From NCBI GenBank assembly GCA_945949045.1, contig CAMFDG010000001.1:62001-126000 (forward strand): a stretch of DNA of 64,000 bases, given 5' to 3'. Below are positions 1-8,023 of the stretch, piece by piece. Position 1 is the first letter of the stretch; each line of letters begins with the position of its first letter. Source of the DNA: an uncultured Lachnospiraceae bacterium (GTDB lineage Bacteria; Bacillota; Clostridia; Lachnospirales; Lachnospiraceae). The translations under genes and the position numbers were made by a program. The notes under the pieces were generated by a model. The model saw nothing but the letters and a program-made list of their open reading frames with translations. It did no database searches and had not been told where the DNA came from.

Positions 1-386
1 ATCTCATGAAACAGGGGGTTTATAAAGTGGCATATGCGCATCATATGGATGATGTAATTCACACCATGCTGTTATCTTTGATTTATGAAGGACGCTTCTC
101 TTCCTTCGAACCGGTGACCCATCTGGATGGTACAGATATTTCAGTCATTCGTCCACTTATTTATGTGTCTGAAGCTGAGGTGATCGGCTTTAAAAATAAG
201 TATCAGCTTCAACCGGTGAAAAACCCATGTCCGGCGGACGGTACGACACGAAGGAGCTATGTAAAAGATCTTCTACAACAGATAAATCGGGATAATCCGG
301 GGGTGAAAAAGCGGTTATTTCATGCAGTCGTAAATAGTAATTTGGAAGGATGGCAGAAAGATGACAAAATCGAAGGCATATTATGA
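1..386 (+). CDS. TtcA-like tRNA 2-thiocytidine synthetase, 3' part
   Basis: This is the C-terminal part of an ATP-pyrophosphatase of the TtcA/TilS class; the start lies outside the window and the frame is open to the left edge. TtcA enzymes activate tRNA cytidine with ATP and insert sulfur. Visible family marks are a HHMDD motif shortly after the edge, matching the HHxDD segment of the family, then a VIRPL segment, an acidic stretch before FKNKY, and a late CPADGTTRR that supplies one cysteine of the conserved cysteine pattern. The P-loop (SGGxDS) and first CxxC should lie upstream, out of view. The last 26 bases overlap the start of the next gene in another frame, which suggests translational coupling. 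A TilS-like or other PP-loop protein is the main alternative. Confidence 0.8.
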   Translation, partial: LMKQGVYKVAYAHHMDDVIHTMLLSLIYEGRFSSFEPVTHLDGTDISVIRPLIYVSEAEVIGFKNKYQLQPVKNPCPADGTTRRSYVKDLLQQINRDNPGVKKRLFHAVVNSNLEGWQKDDKIEGIL

Positions 387-1434
387 AGAGGTTGATGTGA
401 AAAATGAACTTCTTTTAAGGGAACAGCTGGATGCACTCCCACCCTACTGTAAGCAGTTTTTTATTGCAATCGAACCGGAAACACAGTCCAGAACAAGGCT
501 TGCCTATGCCTATGATCTGACCTGTTTTTTTCATTATCTTCACGATAATAACCCGATCTGTAAGAAAATGGACATTAAGGATATTCCCATCAGTATATTA
601 GATGAAATTAAGCCAATGGATATTGAGGAATATCTTTATCATCTTAAAGTCTATGAAAAGGACGGAGTTGCCCACACCAATGAGGAGCGTGGCATCAGCA
701 GAAAGCTTGCTTCTCTCCGCTCTTTTTATAATTATTTTTTTAAAAATGAATTGATTGACACCAACCCGGCTGTGAAAGTCAGCATGCCTAAAATCCACGA
801 AAAAAATATCATCCGTCTCGATGTTGATGAGGTAGCGAGACTTCTTGATGAGGTGGAATCCGGGGAGAATCTTACGGAGCGCCAGCAGAAATACCATGAG
901 CGCACAAAAACGCGGGATTTAGCCCTTCTGACGCTTATGCTGGGCACAGGAATTCGTGTGTCGGAATGTGTTGGACTGAATATTGATGATATTGATTTGA
1001 AGAATAACGGGATTAAGGTACATCGGAAAGGTGGCGCAGAGGTCATTGTTTATTTTGGAACAGAGGTCAGGGATGCACTCTGTGATTATCTGGAGGAACG
1101 AAATGGAATCACTGCTGTAGCCGGTCATGAGGAGGCCCTGTTTCTTTCACTGCAAAATAAGAGAATCTCAGTCCGGGCTGTAGAAAATTTAGTAAAAAAA
1201 TATTCTAAGCTGGTGACAAATTTAAAAAATATCACTCCCCACAAACTGAGAAGTACCTACGGAACATCTCTTTACCGCGAAACCGGTGATATTTATCTGG
1301 TGGCAGATGTACTTGGTCACAAGGATGTCAACACAACAAGAAAGCACTATGCAGCCATTGAGGATGACAGAAGACGTAAGGCTGCAAAGTATGTCCATTT
1401 ACGCGAAGAGGATGATGAAAAAAAAGAGGATTGA
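361..1434 (+). CDS. Tyrosine recombinase, XerC/XerD/XerS type
   Basis: A 357-residue tyrosine site-specific recombinase. Residues 20-145 form the SAM-like core-binding domain (RKLASLRSFYNYFF helix at 114-127), and residues 180-345 the catalytic domain. All catalytic residues are present: R199 in GTGIRVSE, K223 in HRKGG, H294-x-x-R297, H320 in LGHKD, and nucleophile Y330 in KHYAA. The length is above the usual 300 of XerC/XerD and close to the streptococcal XerS recombinase, which works alone on dif sites. No phage or transposon genes are near, so a housekeeping role such as chromosome dimer resolution is likely; I saw no convincing dif-like site beside it. It overlaps the TtcA-like gene by 26 bases. 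The stop codon lies inside the stem of a terminator shared with the convergent acyltransferase gene. Confidence 0.85.
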   Translation: MTKSKAYYEEVDVKNELLLREQLDALPPYCKQFFIAIEPETQSRTRLAYAYDLTCFFHYLHDNNPICKKMDIKDIPISILDEIKPMDIEEYLYHLKVYEKDGVAHTNEERGISRKLASLRSFYNYFFKNELIDTNPAVKVSMPKIHEKNIIRLDVDEVARLLDEVESGENLTERQQKYHERTKTRDLALLTLMLGTGIRVSECVGLNIDDIDLKNNGIKVHRKGGAEVIVYFGTEVRDALCDYLEERNGITAVAGHEEALFLSLQNKRISVRAVENLVKKYSKLVTNLKNITPHKLRSTYGTSLYRETGDIYLVADVLGHKDVNTTRKHYAAIEDDRRRKAAKYVHLREEDDEKKED

Positions 1435-1453
1435 TCAAAAAGATCAATCCTCT
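1418..1453 (-). terminator. Rho-independent terminator of the PlsC-like gene, overlapping two gene ends
   Basis: A perfect 12-base-pair stem (1425-1436 with 1442-1453) with a five-base loop. On the minus strand it is followed by eight T (1418-1425), so it is a strong intrinsic terminator for the PlsC-like gene. The stem contains the stop codons of both convergent genes. In the plus direction there is no T tract after it, so it is probably weaker for the recombinase gene. Confidence 0.85.
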
Positions 1454-2166
1454 GCACTAACCTCATCTATTTTTTCCTGAATGCGCTGTTTTACTAAAGC
1501 AGCAATATCCGTTGTCTTCATGTCCTTATATTCCTCGTAGGTAATCGGTTTAAGATAATGAACATAGGTAGTAATAGGCCCAATATGAAAACTGTTGAAG
1601 ACTTTATAGGAGTCAATAAGGGCAATGGGAATAATGGGAGCCTTTGACTTTAATGCGATTTTAAAGCTGCCCGCTTTAAAATCGCAAACCTTATTTTTAT
1701 TGTTGAATTTATAACCGCCCTCCGGAAAAAGAATGTATTTCTTACCGGCTGCTACATCTTTTGAAACCTCGTTGATGATTGTAATTCCCTGTCTCGGGTT
1801 ATCTTTTTCCAATCGCTTTGCCTGAACCAGATCGCAAAATTCACGAACCAGAATCGTATGAGACTTGCGCTTGTCCATAACAAAGGAACAGGGCTCTTTA
1901 TGTGTGTACATGATTCCAAGAACATCATATTTTCCCTGATGATTTGGATACATCATGTAACCACCCTCTTTCGGCAGATTCTCAAGCCCGGTTGCAACTG
2001 TTTTGATTTTGCCGGTTTTGTTCATCAGGTATATCGCATGATGAACAAGCGCATAGCGCTGCTCTACGGAATACTTTTCCGGGTGATTTGCACGCCTCCT
2101 CATGTTGGGGATAAAATACGGTGCACGATGCAGATTCATTAATATCACATAAAATAACTTTAACAT
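1444..2166 (-). CDS. 1-acyl-sn-glycerol-3-phosphate acyltransferase (PlsC family)
   Basis: A 240-residue lysophosphatidate acyltransferase, which moves an acyl chain to position 2 of 1-acyl-glycerol-3-phosphate at the cytoplasmic membrane to make phosphatidate. The catalytic HX4D motif is NHQGKYD (H76, D81); the substrate-binding FPEG motif is at 147-150, where a Gly-Tyr pair replaces the usual Thr-Arg; APIIPIAL follows as the family's motif IV. The N-terminal 15 residues are hydrophobic and could anchor it. It is transcribed alone, from a clear promoter at 2189-2217 to the terminator at 1418-1453. A ribosome binding site (AGGAGAG) precedes the ATG. Related acyltransferases use other acceptors, so the exact substrate is inferred from the family. 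Confidence 0.85.
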   Translation of the reverse strand: MLKLFYVILMNLHRAPYFIPNMRRRANHPEKYSVEQRYALVHHAIYLMNKTGKIKTVATGLENLPKEGGYMMYPNHQGKYDVLGIMYTHKEPCSFVMDKRKSHTILVREFCDLVQAKRLEKDNPRQGITIINEVSKDVAAGKKYILFPEGGYKFNNKNKVCDFKAGSFKIALKSKAPIIPIALIDSYKVFNSFHIGPITTYVHYLKPITYEEYKDMKTTDIAALVKQRIQEKIDEVSAED

Positions 2167-2188
2167 ATCACGACTCTCCTATTGCAAT

Positions 2189-2217
2189 ATTATAATGCAT
2201 CGGGAGATTTTTTTCAA
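2189..2217 (-). promoter_or_regulatory. SigA promoter of the PlsC-like gene
   Basis: On the minus strand, TTGAAA (2212-2217) and TATAAT (2189-2194) are separated by 17 bases. The start codon is at 2166, giving a short leader with a good ribosome binding site. Confidence 0.8.
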
Positions 2218-2297
2218 CAGAGTGCATGGATTCCCTCTGAATTCCTCTGAATTCCCCTGTGAATTTGAATTAAATGTGAATTCTCAAGCTGTTAACG

Positions 2298-2612
2298 TTA
2301 TTTTAATTCTGTTGAGTAGTAGGCAATTGCTAAAGTATCTCCGCTCTTCAAGACAGTGCTGCTGGAAATATGATTCAGCCGGCAGGCTTCTTTCATAAAA
2401 TCCTGACGTGACATAACACCATCGATCACATAATCGTCTGCAAGATTCCAAAGCGTATCTCCGCTCTCCAGGGTAATACAAGTATAATATTTATGATAGT
2501 CCGCCTGCTGACCGGAACTTGCAAATGCACGAATACTGCTTCCGAGTAAAATAAATAACGAAACCAGAATAATTCCCATAATAACGATAAAATGCTTTCT
2601 CGCCCTGCTCAT
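2298..2612 (-). CDS. LysM-domain membrane protein, YneA-like SOS cell-division inhibitor
   Basis: A 104-residue protein with a basic N-terminus, one hydrophobic segment (about 8-30) that is a membrane anchor or signal, and a LysM domain (about 43-98: ESGDTLWNLADDYV and later VLKSGDTLAIAYY). LysM binds peptidoglycan. A small anchored LysM protein divergent from lexA is exactly the arrangement of Bacillus yneA, whose product blocks septation during the SOS response. Its promoter -35 overlaps a LexA-box-like site, supporting SOS control. The function is inferred from position and architecture; LysM itself is widespread. GGGAGG precedes the ATG. The DUF896 gene that accompanies yneA in Bacillus is found here in the proB operon instead. 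Confidence 0.75.
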   Translation of the reverse strand: MSRARKHFIVIMGIILVSLFILLGSSIRAFASSGQQADYHKYYTCITLESGDTLWNLADDYVIDGVMSRQDFMKEACRLNHISSSTVLKSGDTLAIAYYSTELK

Positions 2613-2652
2613 AATGCTACCTCCCTGTAAAACAAATACTCAAAAATGAGTC

Positions 2653-2682
2653 CTTATAAGATTGTCTGATCAGATAGAACAA
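2653..2682 (-). promoter_or_regulatory. Probable promoter of the yneA-like gene
   Basis: On the minus strand TTGTTC (2677-2682) lies 17-18 bases from TTATAA/TATAAG (2653-2659). The -35 element is the inner half of a perfect LexA-type palindrome (2677-2688), so repressor binding would block polymerase. Confidence 0.6.
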
Positions 2683-2701
2683 CCGTTCCAAACATTTGTT
2701 T
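2677..2701. promoter_or_regulatory. Two LexA-box-like operators (yneA side)
   Basis: GAACAACCGTTC (2677-2688) is a perfect GAAC-N4-GTTC palindrome, the core of the Gram-positive LexA box. AAACATTTGTTT (2690-2701), a weaker variant, starts 13 bases later. The first overlaps the -35 of the yneA-like gene. Confidence 0.75.
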
Positions 2702-2721
2702 GCATTCATAATATAACTCAC

Positions 2722-2733
2722 GAACAGATGTTT
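2722..2733. promoter_or_regulatory. LexA-box-like operator (middle)
   Basis: GAACAGATGTTT with flanking C and G (CGAACAgatgTTTG) matches the Gram-positive LexA consensus except for one base of the right half. It lies between the two divergent promoters. Confidence 0.65.
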
Positions 2734-2747
2734 GTCAAGAGGTTTAT

Positions 2748-2773
2748 CGAACAAATTTTCGGAATATATGTTT
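2748..2773. promoter_or_regulatory. Two LexA-box-like operators (lexA side)
   Basis: CGAACAAATTTTCG (2748-2761) is an imperfect palindrome, and GAATATATGTTT (2762-2773) follows with starts 13 bases apart, the same spacing as the pair on the yneA side. The second overlaps the lexA -35, which fits autorepression. Confidence 0.65.
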
Positions 2774-2800
2774 GCTTTTTGCCAGTCGATATGATATGAT
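2772..2800 (+). promoter_or_regulatory. lexA promoter
   Basis: TTGCTT (2772-2777) and TATGAT (2795-2800) are separated by 17 bases. A second TATGAT overlaps at 2790-2795. The last LexA-box-like site runs into the -35 element. Confidence 0.75.
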
Positions 2801-2833
2801 TGAGATAACTTAAGAGAGATGGAGGTATTTTTT

Positions 2834-3454
2834 ATGTCATCCTATGGGAAGATTACCGATAAGCAGCGTGAAATTCTTGAATATATTAAGAGTGAAATTT
2901 TAAACAGAGGTTATCCGCCTACAGTAAGGGATATTTGTGAGGCGGTTCATCTTAAATCTACCTCTTCCGTCCACTCCCATCTGGAGTCGCTGGAGAAGAA
3001 CGGTTATATTCGCCGCGATCCCACGAAGCCCCGTGCCATTGAGATCGTTGACGACAACTTTAATCTGACACGAAGAGAGGTTGTTAATGTTCCGATGGTC
3101 GGCCGTGTTGCCGCAGGACAGCCTATCCTTGCGGTAGAGAATATTGATGCTTATTTTCCGATTCCTTCGGAATTTATGCCGAATGAGGAGTCCTTTATGT
3201 TAAAGGTGCAGGGAGAAAGCATGATCAATGCGGGGATATTTGATGGAGACCATATACTTGTGGAGAAATGCAATACGGCTCATAACGGAGAGATGGTAGT
3301 TGCGCTGGTTGACGATTCTGCCACGGTTAAGACCTTTTATAAAGAGAAGGGACATATCCGTCTCCAGCCGGAAAATGATACGATGGATCCCATCATTGTT
3401 CCGGATTGTAAGATTCTGGGCAAGGTGTTCGGTGTTTTCCGTTTTTTCCGGTAA
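2834..3454 (+). CDS. lexA: LexA SOS repressor (self-cleaving S24 peptidase)
   Basis: A 206-residue LexA. The winged-helix DNA-binding domain covers residues 7-71, with a linker to about 85 and the S24 latent protease after that. The autocleavage site Ala94-Gly95 sits in RVAAGQP, the nucleophile Ser129 in VQGESMI, and the general base Lys166 in SATVKTF. RecA filaments on single-stranded DNA trigger the cut and release of SOS genes. I chose the ATG at 2834, because GGAGG (2821-2825) lies eight bases upstream; an in-frame ATG at 2819 would place the Shine-Dalgarno inside the gene. It is divergent from the yneA-like gene around five operator-like sites. It converges on rsfS with a shared terminator. 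Confidence 0.97.
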   Translation: MSSYGKITDKQREILEYIKSEILNRGYPPTVRDICEAVHLKSTSSVHSHLESLEKNGYIRRDPTKPRAIEIVDDNFNLTRREVVNVPMVGRVAAGQPILAVENIDAYFPIPSEFMPNEESFMLKVQGESMINAGIFDGDHILVEKCNTAHNGEMVVALVDDSATVKTFYKEKGHIRLQPENDTMDPIIVPDCKILGKVFGVFRFFR

Positions 3455-3457
3455 AGA

Positions 3458-3499
3458 AAAGGTGATTGAAGTGTATAAAACTACACTTCAATCACCTTT
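3458..3499. terminator. Bidirectional terminator between lexA and rsfS
   Basis: A perfect 18-base-pair stem (3458-3475 with 3482-3499) and a six-base loop. The last codons and stop of rsfS are part of the stem. On the minus strand it is followed by a T-rich run, ending the rplU-rsfS operon; on the plus strand it ends lexA with a short T run. Confidence 0.85.
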
Positions 3500-3822
3500 C
3501 CATCCCGCCAGATTCGTTCCAAATCATAGAAGAGGCGGTCTTCTCTGGAGAATAAATGGACAATGATATCCTGATAATCCATCAGAATCCATGTAGAATT
3601 TGCGTTTCCCTCGATCTGCTTTGCACGGATTCCATCTTCATACAGGGCCTCGTCCACGGCATCCTTCATGGCAGCGAGCTGATTGGTGTTGCTGCCGTTT
3701 GCGATAATAAAATAATCTGCAACCGAGGACACTCCGGTAATATCAATGACAGTGACATCCTCGGCTTTTTTGTCTCTTAAGGCTTCTGCCGCCTTTTTTA
3801 CAATGTTTAAAGTATCACTCAT
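3481..3822 (-). CDS. rsfS: Ribosome silencing factor RsfS (Iojap/YbeB)
   Basis: A 113-residue RsfS. The family binds ribosomal protein uL14 and keeps the 30S and 50S subunits apart when nutrients are short. Recognised segments are DYFIIANGSN (about 33-42), the alpha/beta core, GNANSTWILMDYQDIIVH (about 72-89) and LFSREDRLFYDLERIW near the end. Full length. It is the last gene of the rplU operon and its ATG overlaps the yqeK stop by four bases, the usual yqeK-rsfS coupling in Firmicutes. Its final codons form half of a terminator stem. Confidence 0.93.
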   Translation of the reverse strand: MSDTLNIVKKAAEALRDKKAEDVTVIDITGVSSVADYFIIANGSNTNQLAAMKDAVDEALYEDGIRAKQIEGNANSTWILMDYQDIIVHLFSREDRLFYDLERIWRDGKVIEV

Positions 3823-4397
3823 AAATGCTCCTTTCCATACGGTCTGTAGAACTCATAGGTAAGCTGGGTGGAAGGATCAATACTTCCCTTCCGTCCGCTC
3901 AGATAATGCAGCGTATCAAAGAGGATTTCTGCAACGCACTGGTTTAGATCATGAAATGCAGTCTGGCGGATTGTTTCAAGGCGTGGAGCCTCGTGACGCA
4001 TGGGTTCGATATAATCCGCAATATAAATAATCTTATCCAGCATATTCATGTTTGGCTCACCGGTAGTATGAACCTTGATGGCGTGTAATATTTCCGGATC
4101 CGTCACGCCGTAGCTGTCCTCTGCCAGAACCATCCCCGCCTTTGCATGCAGAAGACCAGGGTTTTCCCGTTCGATGGGGGTGATCAGTATATCATGCTTT
4201 TCACACAGACTTATTTTCTCCGACGTGGGCAGGCATTTCGCACAGTCGTGCAGCAAACCTGCCAGCATGGATTTTTCATAATCATATCCATGAGCCATTG
4301 CAAGGCTTCCAGCGGTGAACATGACGCCGATGGTGTGCTCATAGCGGGCTTTATCCAGATCTTTTTTTAATTTTTTCCGTATTTCATGTAATTCCAT
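3819..4397 (-). CDS. yqeK: YqeK family HD-domain dinucleoside tetraphosphatase
   Basis: A 192-residue HD-superfamily metal hydrolase of the YqeK group. Characterised members split diadenosine tetraphosphate symmetrically into two ADP, removing a stress-linked nucleotide. Metal ligands are visible as H21, the H50-D51 pair in LLHDCAK, a histidine in HAKAG and an aspartate in IADYIEP. Length is normal. It sits between nadD, with a two-base gap upstream, and rsfS, with a four-base overlap downstream, so the three genes are translated from one message. The catalytic activity is taken from the family, not shown here. Confidence 0.9.
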   Translation of the reverse strand: MELHEIRKKLKKDLDKARYEHTIGVMFTAGSLAMAHGYDYEKSMLAGLLHDCAKCLPTSEKISLCEKHDILITPIERENPGLLHAKAGMVLAEDSYGVTDPEILHAIKVHTTGEPNMNMLDKIIYIADYIEPMRHEAPRLETIRQTAFHDLNQCVAEILFDTLHYLSGRKGSIDPSTQLTYEFYRPYGKEHL

Positions 4398-4399
4398 CG

Positions 4400-5005
4400 T
4401 TAACTTACTCCATACAAATGTTTTTCATGAATATAGGCAAGAACCCCCGGGGGAAGATCATTTCCGTTGATACAGCCGGTTTGCAGCTGTTCTCTCAGTT
4501 CTGTAGAAGAGATCGGATATTCGCTGCAGTTTACAATTCGAATATCACAGGGAAATTGTGCCTTAAGTGCCTGTATTTTCACTTTCATTTGTTCGATATG
4601 AAACTGATCTCTCGGTATAACCAATATGGTACAAAGAGAAGCAATGATCTGCGGATGGCACCAGTCTTCAAAATAGTCTAGAGAATCTCCACCCATGATA
4701 AAATAGAAATCATCGGTGGGATACGCTTCTACCAGCTTTTGTAAGGTACGATAGGTATAACTGCGTTCATTTGAGTCAATTTCTAAGCTGTTGGTGTAAA
4801 GCCAATTGTATTTTTCGGCTGCTATCCTACACATCCTAAGCCTGTCTTCTGCCGATGTCATATTCTTCTCGTTTTTATTGGGAGAATGTCCTGCAGGGAT
4901 CAGCCAGATCTGATCCAGTGCAAAGGCTTCATGGGCACAGCTTGCCATATAAAGATGTCCATTGTGGATCGGATCAAAGGATCCGCCTAAAATTCCGATT
5001 TTCAT
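4400..5005 (-). CDS. nadD: Nicotinate-nucleotide adenylyltransferase NadD
   Basis: A 201-residue nucleotidyltransferase that joins nicotinate mononucleotide and ATP to deamido-NAD, a late step of NAD synthesis. The nucleotide-binding motif GSFDPIHNGH is at 8-17 (usual GGxFDPxHxGH), and the second signature ISSTELR is at 165-171. A Rossmann-type fold with GGDSL in the middle is consistent. The gene follows yhbY by five bases in the rplU operon and precedes yqeK. The related CoaD is elsewhere in this window and is clearly different, so the assignment is firm. Confidence 0.95.
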   Translation of the reverse strand: MKIGILGGSFDPIHNGHLYMASCAHEAFALDQIWLIPAGHSPNKNEKNMTSAEDRLRMCRIAAEKYNWLYTNSLEIDSNERSYTYRTLQKLVEAYPTDDFYFIMGGDSLDYFEDWCHPQIIASLCTILVIPRDQFHIEQMKVKIQALKAQFPCDIRIVNCSEYPISSTELREQLQTGCINGNDLPPGVLAYIHEKHLYGVS

Positions 5006-5010
5006 TTCTT

Positions 5011-5301
5011 TTATTCCGGAAGCTTAATCCTTGGATTCTTTTTCGCCTTGCGGTAAAAAATCATTTTCTTTCCAATCACCTTGACAACCACTGCGTGGGT
5101 GCGCTCACCGATCATCTCTGCAATTTCCTTTGGATCATCAATGCAGTTCTTTAAAACAGAAACCTTGATCAACTCCCGTTTCTCCAGAGCTGCATCCAGG
5201 GCTTCAATGATTTCCGGTGTCAGGGAAGCCTTACCAATCTGAAAAATCGGATCAATATTACTTGCAAGACTGCCAAGATAGGCTCTCTGTCTGCTGTTCA
5301 T
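5011..5301 (-). CDS. yhbY: YhbY family RNA-binding (CRM) protein
   Basis: A 96-residue single CRM domain. YhbY proteins bind pre-50S particles and assist late ribosome assembly. Conserved marks are RAYLGSLA near the N-terminus, QIGKASLT with the GxxG-like turn, then ELIKVSVL and a basic C-terminus rich in Lys and Arg. It lies between obg and nadD, both linked to ribosome maturation or basic metabolism, in one operon. The ATG is preceded by AGGAGG. Full length. Confidence 0.92.
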   Translation of the reverse strand: MNSRQRAYLGSLASNIDPIFQIGKASLTPEIIEALDAALEKRELIKVSVLKNCIDDPKEIAEMIGERTHAVVVKVIGKKMIFYRKAKKNPRIKLPE

Positions 5302-5315
5302 AGAAACATATCCTC

Positions 5316-6647
<1,332 letters not shown>

Positions 6648-6652
6648 CTACA

Positions 6653-6940
6653 TTACTCGTTATCTACCGGATATACAGATGCCTGTTTCTTGTCACGACC
6701 TACACGCTCGAAACGAAGAATACCATCTACCTTTGCAAATAAAGTATCGTCTCCACCGATACCAACATTTACGCCAGGATGGATCTTTGTACCACGCTGT
6801 CTGTAAAGAATATTTCCAGCCTTTACGAACTGTCCGTCTGCTCTCTTTGCTCCTAATCTCTTGGACTCGGAATCACGGCCGTTCTTTGTAGAACCAACTC
6901 CCTTTTTATGAGCAAAAAACTGAAGGTTCATATTCAACAT
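6653..6940 (-). CDS. rpmA: Ribosomal protein bL27 with cleavable N-terminus
   Basis: A 95-residue bL27, whose N-terminus reaches the peptidyl-transferase centre. It carries the Firmicutes-type extension [10 protein letters not shown] followed by [14 protein letters not shown]; in this phylum the protease Prp removes the extension after FFA. The prp gene lies directly upstream, which fits. The start at 6940 has AGGAGG eight bases away; a second ATG three codons later would still keep the cleavage site. Conserved segments such as QRGTKIHPG and DDTLFA are intact. Confidence 0.97.
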   Translation of the reverse strand: MLNMNLQFFAHKKGVGSTKNGRDSESKRLGAKRADGQFVKAGNILYRQRGTKIHPGVNVGIGGDDTLFAKVDGILRFERVGRDKKQASVYPVDNE

Positions 6941-6943
6941 GTC

Positions 6944-7270
6944 CTACACCTCCTTGAAATCAATAATGAGATATTCATTCCCATAATTCGTTTGTATTCC
7001 CTGCAAGCCCAGAACCATGGATACCAGCAGAACCGATGTGTCGTGATCTGCCTTCTTTTTCAGTTTAAAATCTACAAGGCCGGTTTCCTCATCGGTCTTA
7101 AGATCATATTCTGAAGAGGTCAGTGTTTCAATGGAATTGATGGCATTGACCACAAGAGCGGAAACCCCTGCACATACAATGTCGCTTCCGTATTCCGCAT
7201 ACTCGGCGTGACCAATGCAGCGAAAACCTGTCACACTTTCCTGGTTCTGAAAAATCGTTATAGTGATCAT
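6944..7270 (-). CDS. prp: Ribosomal-processing cysteine protease Prp
   Basis: A 108-residue Prp, formerly DUF464/YsxB. The protease cuts the N-terminal extension of bL27, an essential step in Firmicutes. The catalytic pair is H21 in CIGHAEYAEYG and C33 in DIVCAGVSAL; the intervening glycine-rich segment and SALVVNAINSIE are typical. It lies between rplU and rpmA with a 17-base gap upstream and three bases downstream, the arrangement seen across Firmicutes. Substrate and enzyme are therefore co-produced. Full length. Confidence 0.95.
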   Translation of the reverse strand: MITITIFQNQESVTGFRCIGHAEYAEYGSDIVCAGVSALVVNAINSIETLTSSEYDLKTDEETGLVDFKLKKKADHDTSVLLVSMVLGLQGIQTNYGNEYLIIDFKEV

Positions 7271-7287
7271 ATAACAATTCCTATCGA

Positions 7288-7596
7288 TTATCCATTAATC
7301 TTTTCAATCTTAACCTGGGTAAACGACTGTCTGTGGCCGTTCTTCTTATGATAGCCGGTCTTTCTCTTGTACTTGTAAACGATTACTTTCTTCGCTCTGC
7401 CCTCTTTGATGACAGAAGCCTCAACAGTTGCTCCGGCAACGGTCGGATTACCAACCTTCATATCGTCTCCGGATACTGCTAATACCTGATCAAAAGTAAC
7501 CTTCTCACCAGCCTCAGCTCCAAGCTTTTCAATGGTAATGATATCGCCTTCGGATACTTTGTACTGTTTACCACCTGTTGCTATAATTGCGTACAT
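7288..7596 (-). CDS. rplU: Ribosomal protein bL21
   Basis: A 102-residue bL21, a 23S rRNA-binding protein of the large subunit. The N-terminus [14 protein letters not shown] is the family signature, and the C-terminus holds [17 protein letters not shown], the basic rRNA-binding loop. An open frame extends 15 codons further upstream, but the ATG at 7596 matches the family and has AGGAGG before it. First gene of the eight-gene operon ending at rsfS, with a strong promoter at 7679-7707 and a leader of about 75 bases. Confidence 0.97.
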   Translation of the reverse strand: MYAIIATGGKQYKVSEGDIITIEKLGAEAGEKVTFDQVLAVSGDDMKVGNPTVAGATVEASVIKEGRAKKVIVYKYKRKTGYHKKNGHRQSFTQVKIEKING

Positions 7597-7672
7597 ATGG
7601 CACCTCCTATTTATCATTACTCGCCAGTTACGGTGCTGCAAGCGCAGACTTCTACCTCACTGTGCGGCATAC
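7597..7672 (-). ncRNA. Probable bL21 leader RNA
   Basis: The 5' leader of the rplU operon, in the position where Firmicutes carry the L21 leader, which is thought to bind the protein and regulate the operon. On the minus strand it contains GCCGCACAGTGAGG, then TCTGCG, which can pair with CGCA, then a CTGC/GCAG hairpin and ACTGGCG before the ribosome binding site. I recognise the general layout but cannot run a covariance search, so the call is tentative. Confidence 0.55.
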
Positions 7673-7678
7673 TAGAGT

Positions 7679-7707
7679 ATCATAGCATAAGCTAATAGAT
7701 CCGTCAA
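7679..7707 (-). promoter_or_regulatory. Strong SigA promoter of the rplU operon
   Basis: On the minus strand TTGACG (7702-7707) and TATGAT (7679-7684) with a 17-base spacer. Transcription should start near 7672. Confidence 0.9.
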
Positions 7708-8023
7708 CACTTTTTTGGCTTTTTCCATATGTTTTTTAAATTCCATCGTATATTGACAGATAGTATCTATTCAGAACCCCATGCAAATTAAACAAACAGA
7801 TTAGTCATACTTTTTGATTGTTAAATGATGCTTTGGGCGTGGGAAATATGTCCGGTTTTGTTATGTATACGTTCTCCATATATGAGCAAAATGTGTGTAA
7901 TAAGGAATCCTCCCGCTATGCGGATCCCTCCTTGTTACAGGCTGCGAAGCAGCGAGAAAAGGCGTAAAGCGCACGGTTTTACGAATCTACGAGGAGGGGA
8001 TCTGAACCGTTAAGACAGATATA
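7708..8023. other. Gene-free region between the RNase G gene and the rplU promoter
   Basis: This 316-base stretch follows the RNase G stop on the minus strand. I see no coding frame with a ribosome binding site. Bases 7708-7912 are AT-rich and without clear structure. Bases 7913-8002 form the structured element listed separately. Confidence 0.6.
7913..8002. repeat. Structured palindromic element, possibly an interspersed repeat
   Basis: Nested inverted repeats can fold into a three-way junction. The closing stem pairs 7923-7933 with 7991-8002 with one bulged base; inside are the hairpins GCTGC-GAA-GCAGC (7941-7953) and CGTAAAGC/GTTTTACG (7963-7983 with a five-base loop). A further CCGC-TAT-GCGG hairpin (7913-7923) competes at the edge. 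It lies in the 3' region of the RNase G message. It could be a transcript end structure or a short repeated element; it has no T run of a normal terminator. Confidence 0.5.

Noticed and set aside
2235-2254. Two tandem copies of CTCTGAATTC followed by further GAATT-rich sequence
   Set aside because: Only two exact copies in an AT-rich gap; too short to call a repeat element or binding array.
7825-8013. A 62-residue plus-strand frame in the gap before the RNase G gene
   Set aside because: There is no ribosome binding site, the composition is unusual for a protein, and it runs through the structured element.
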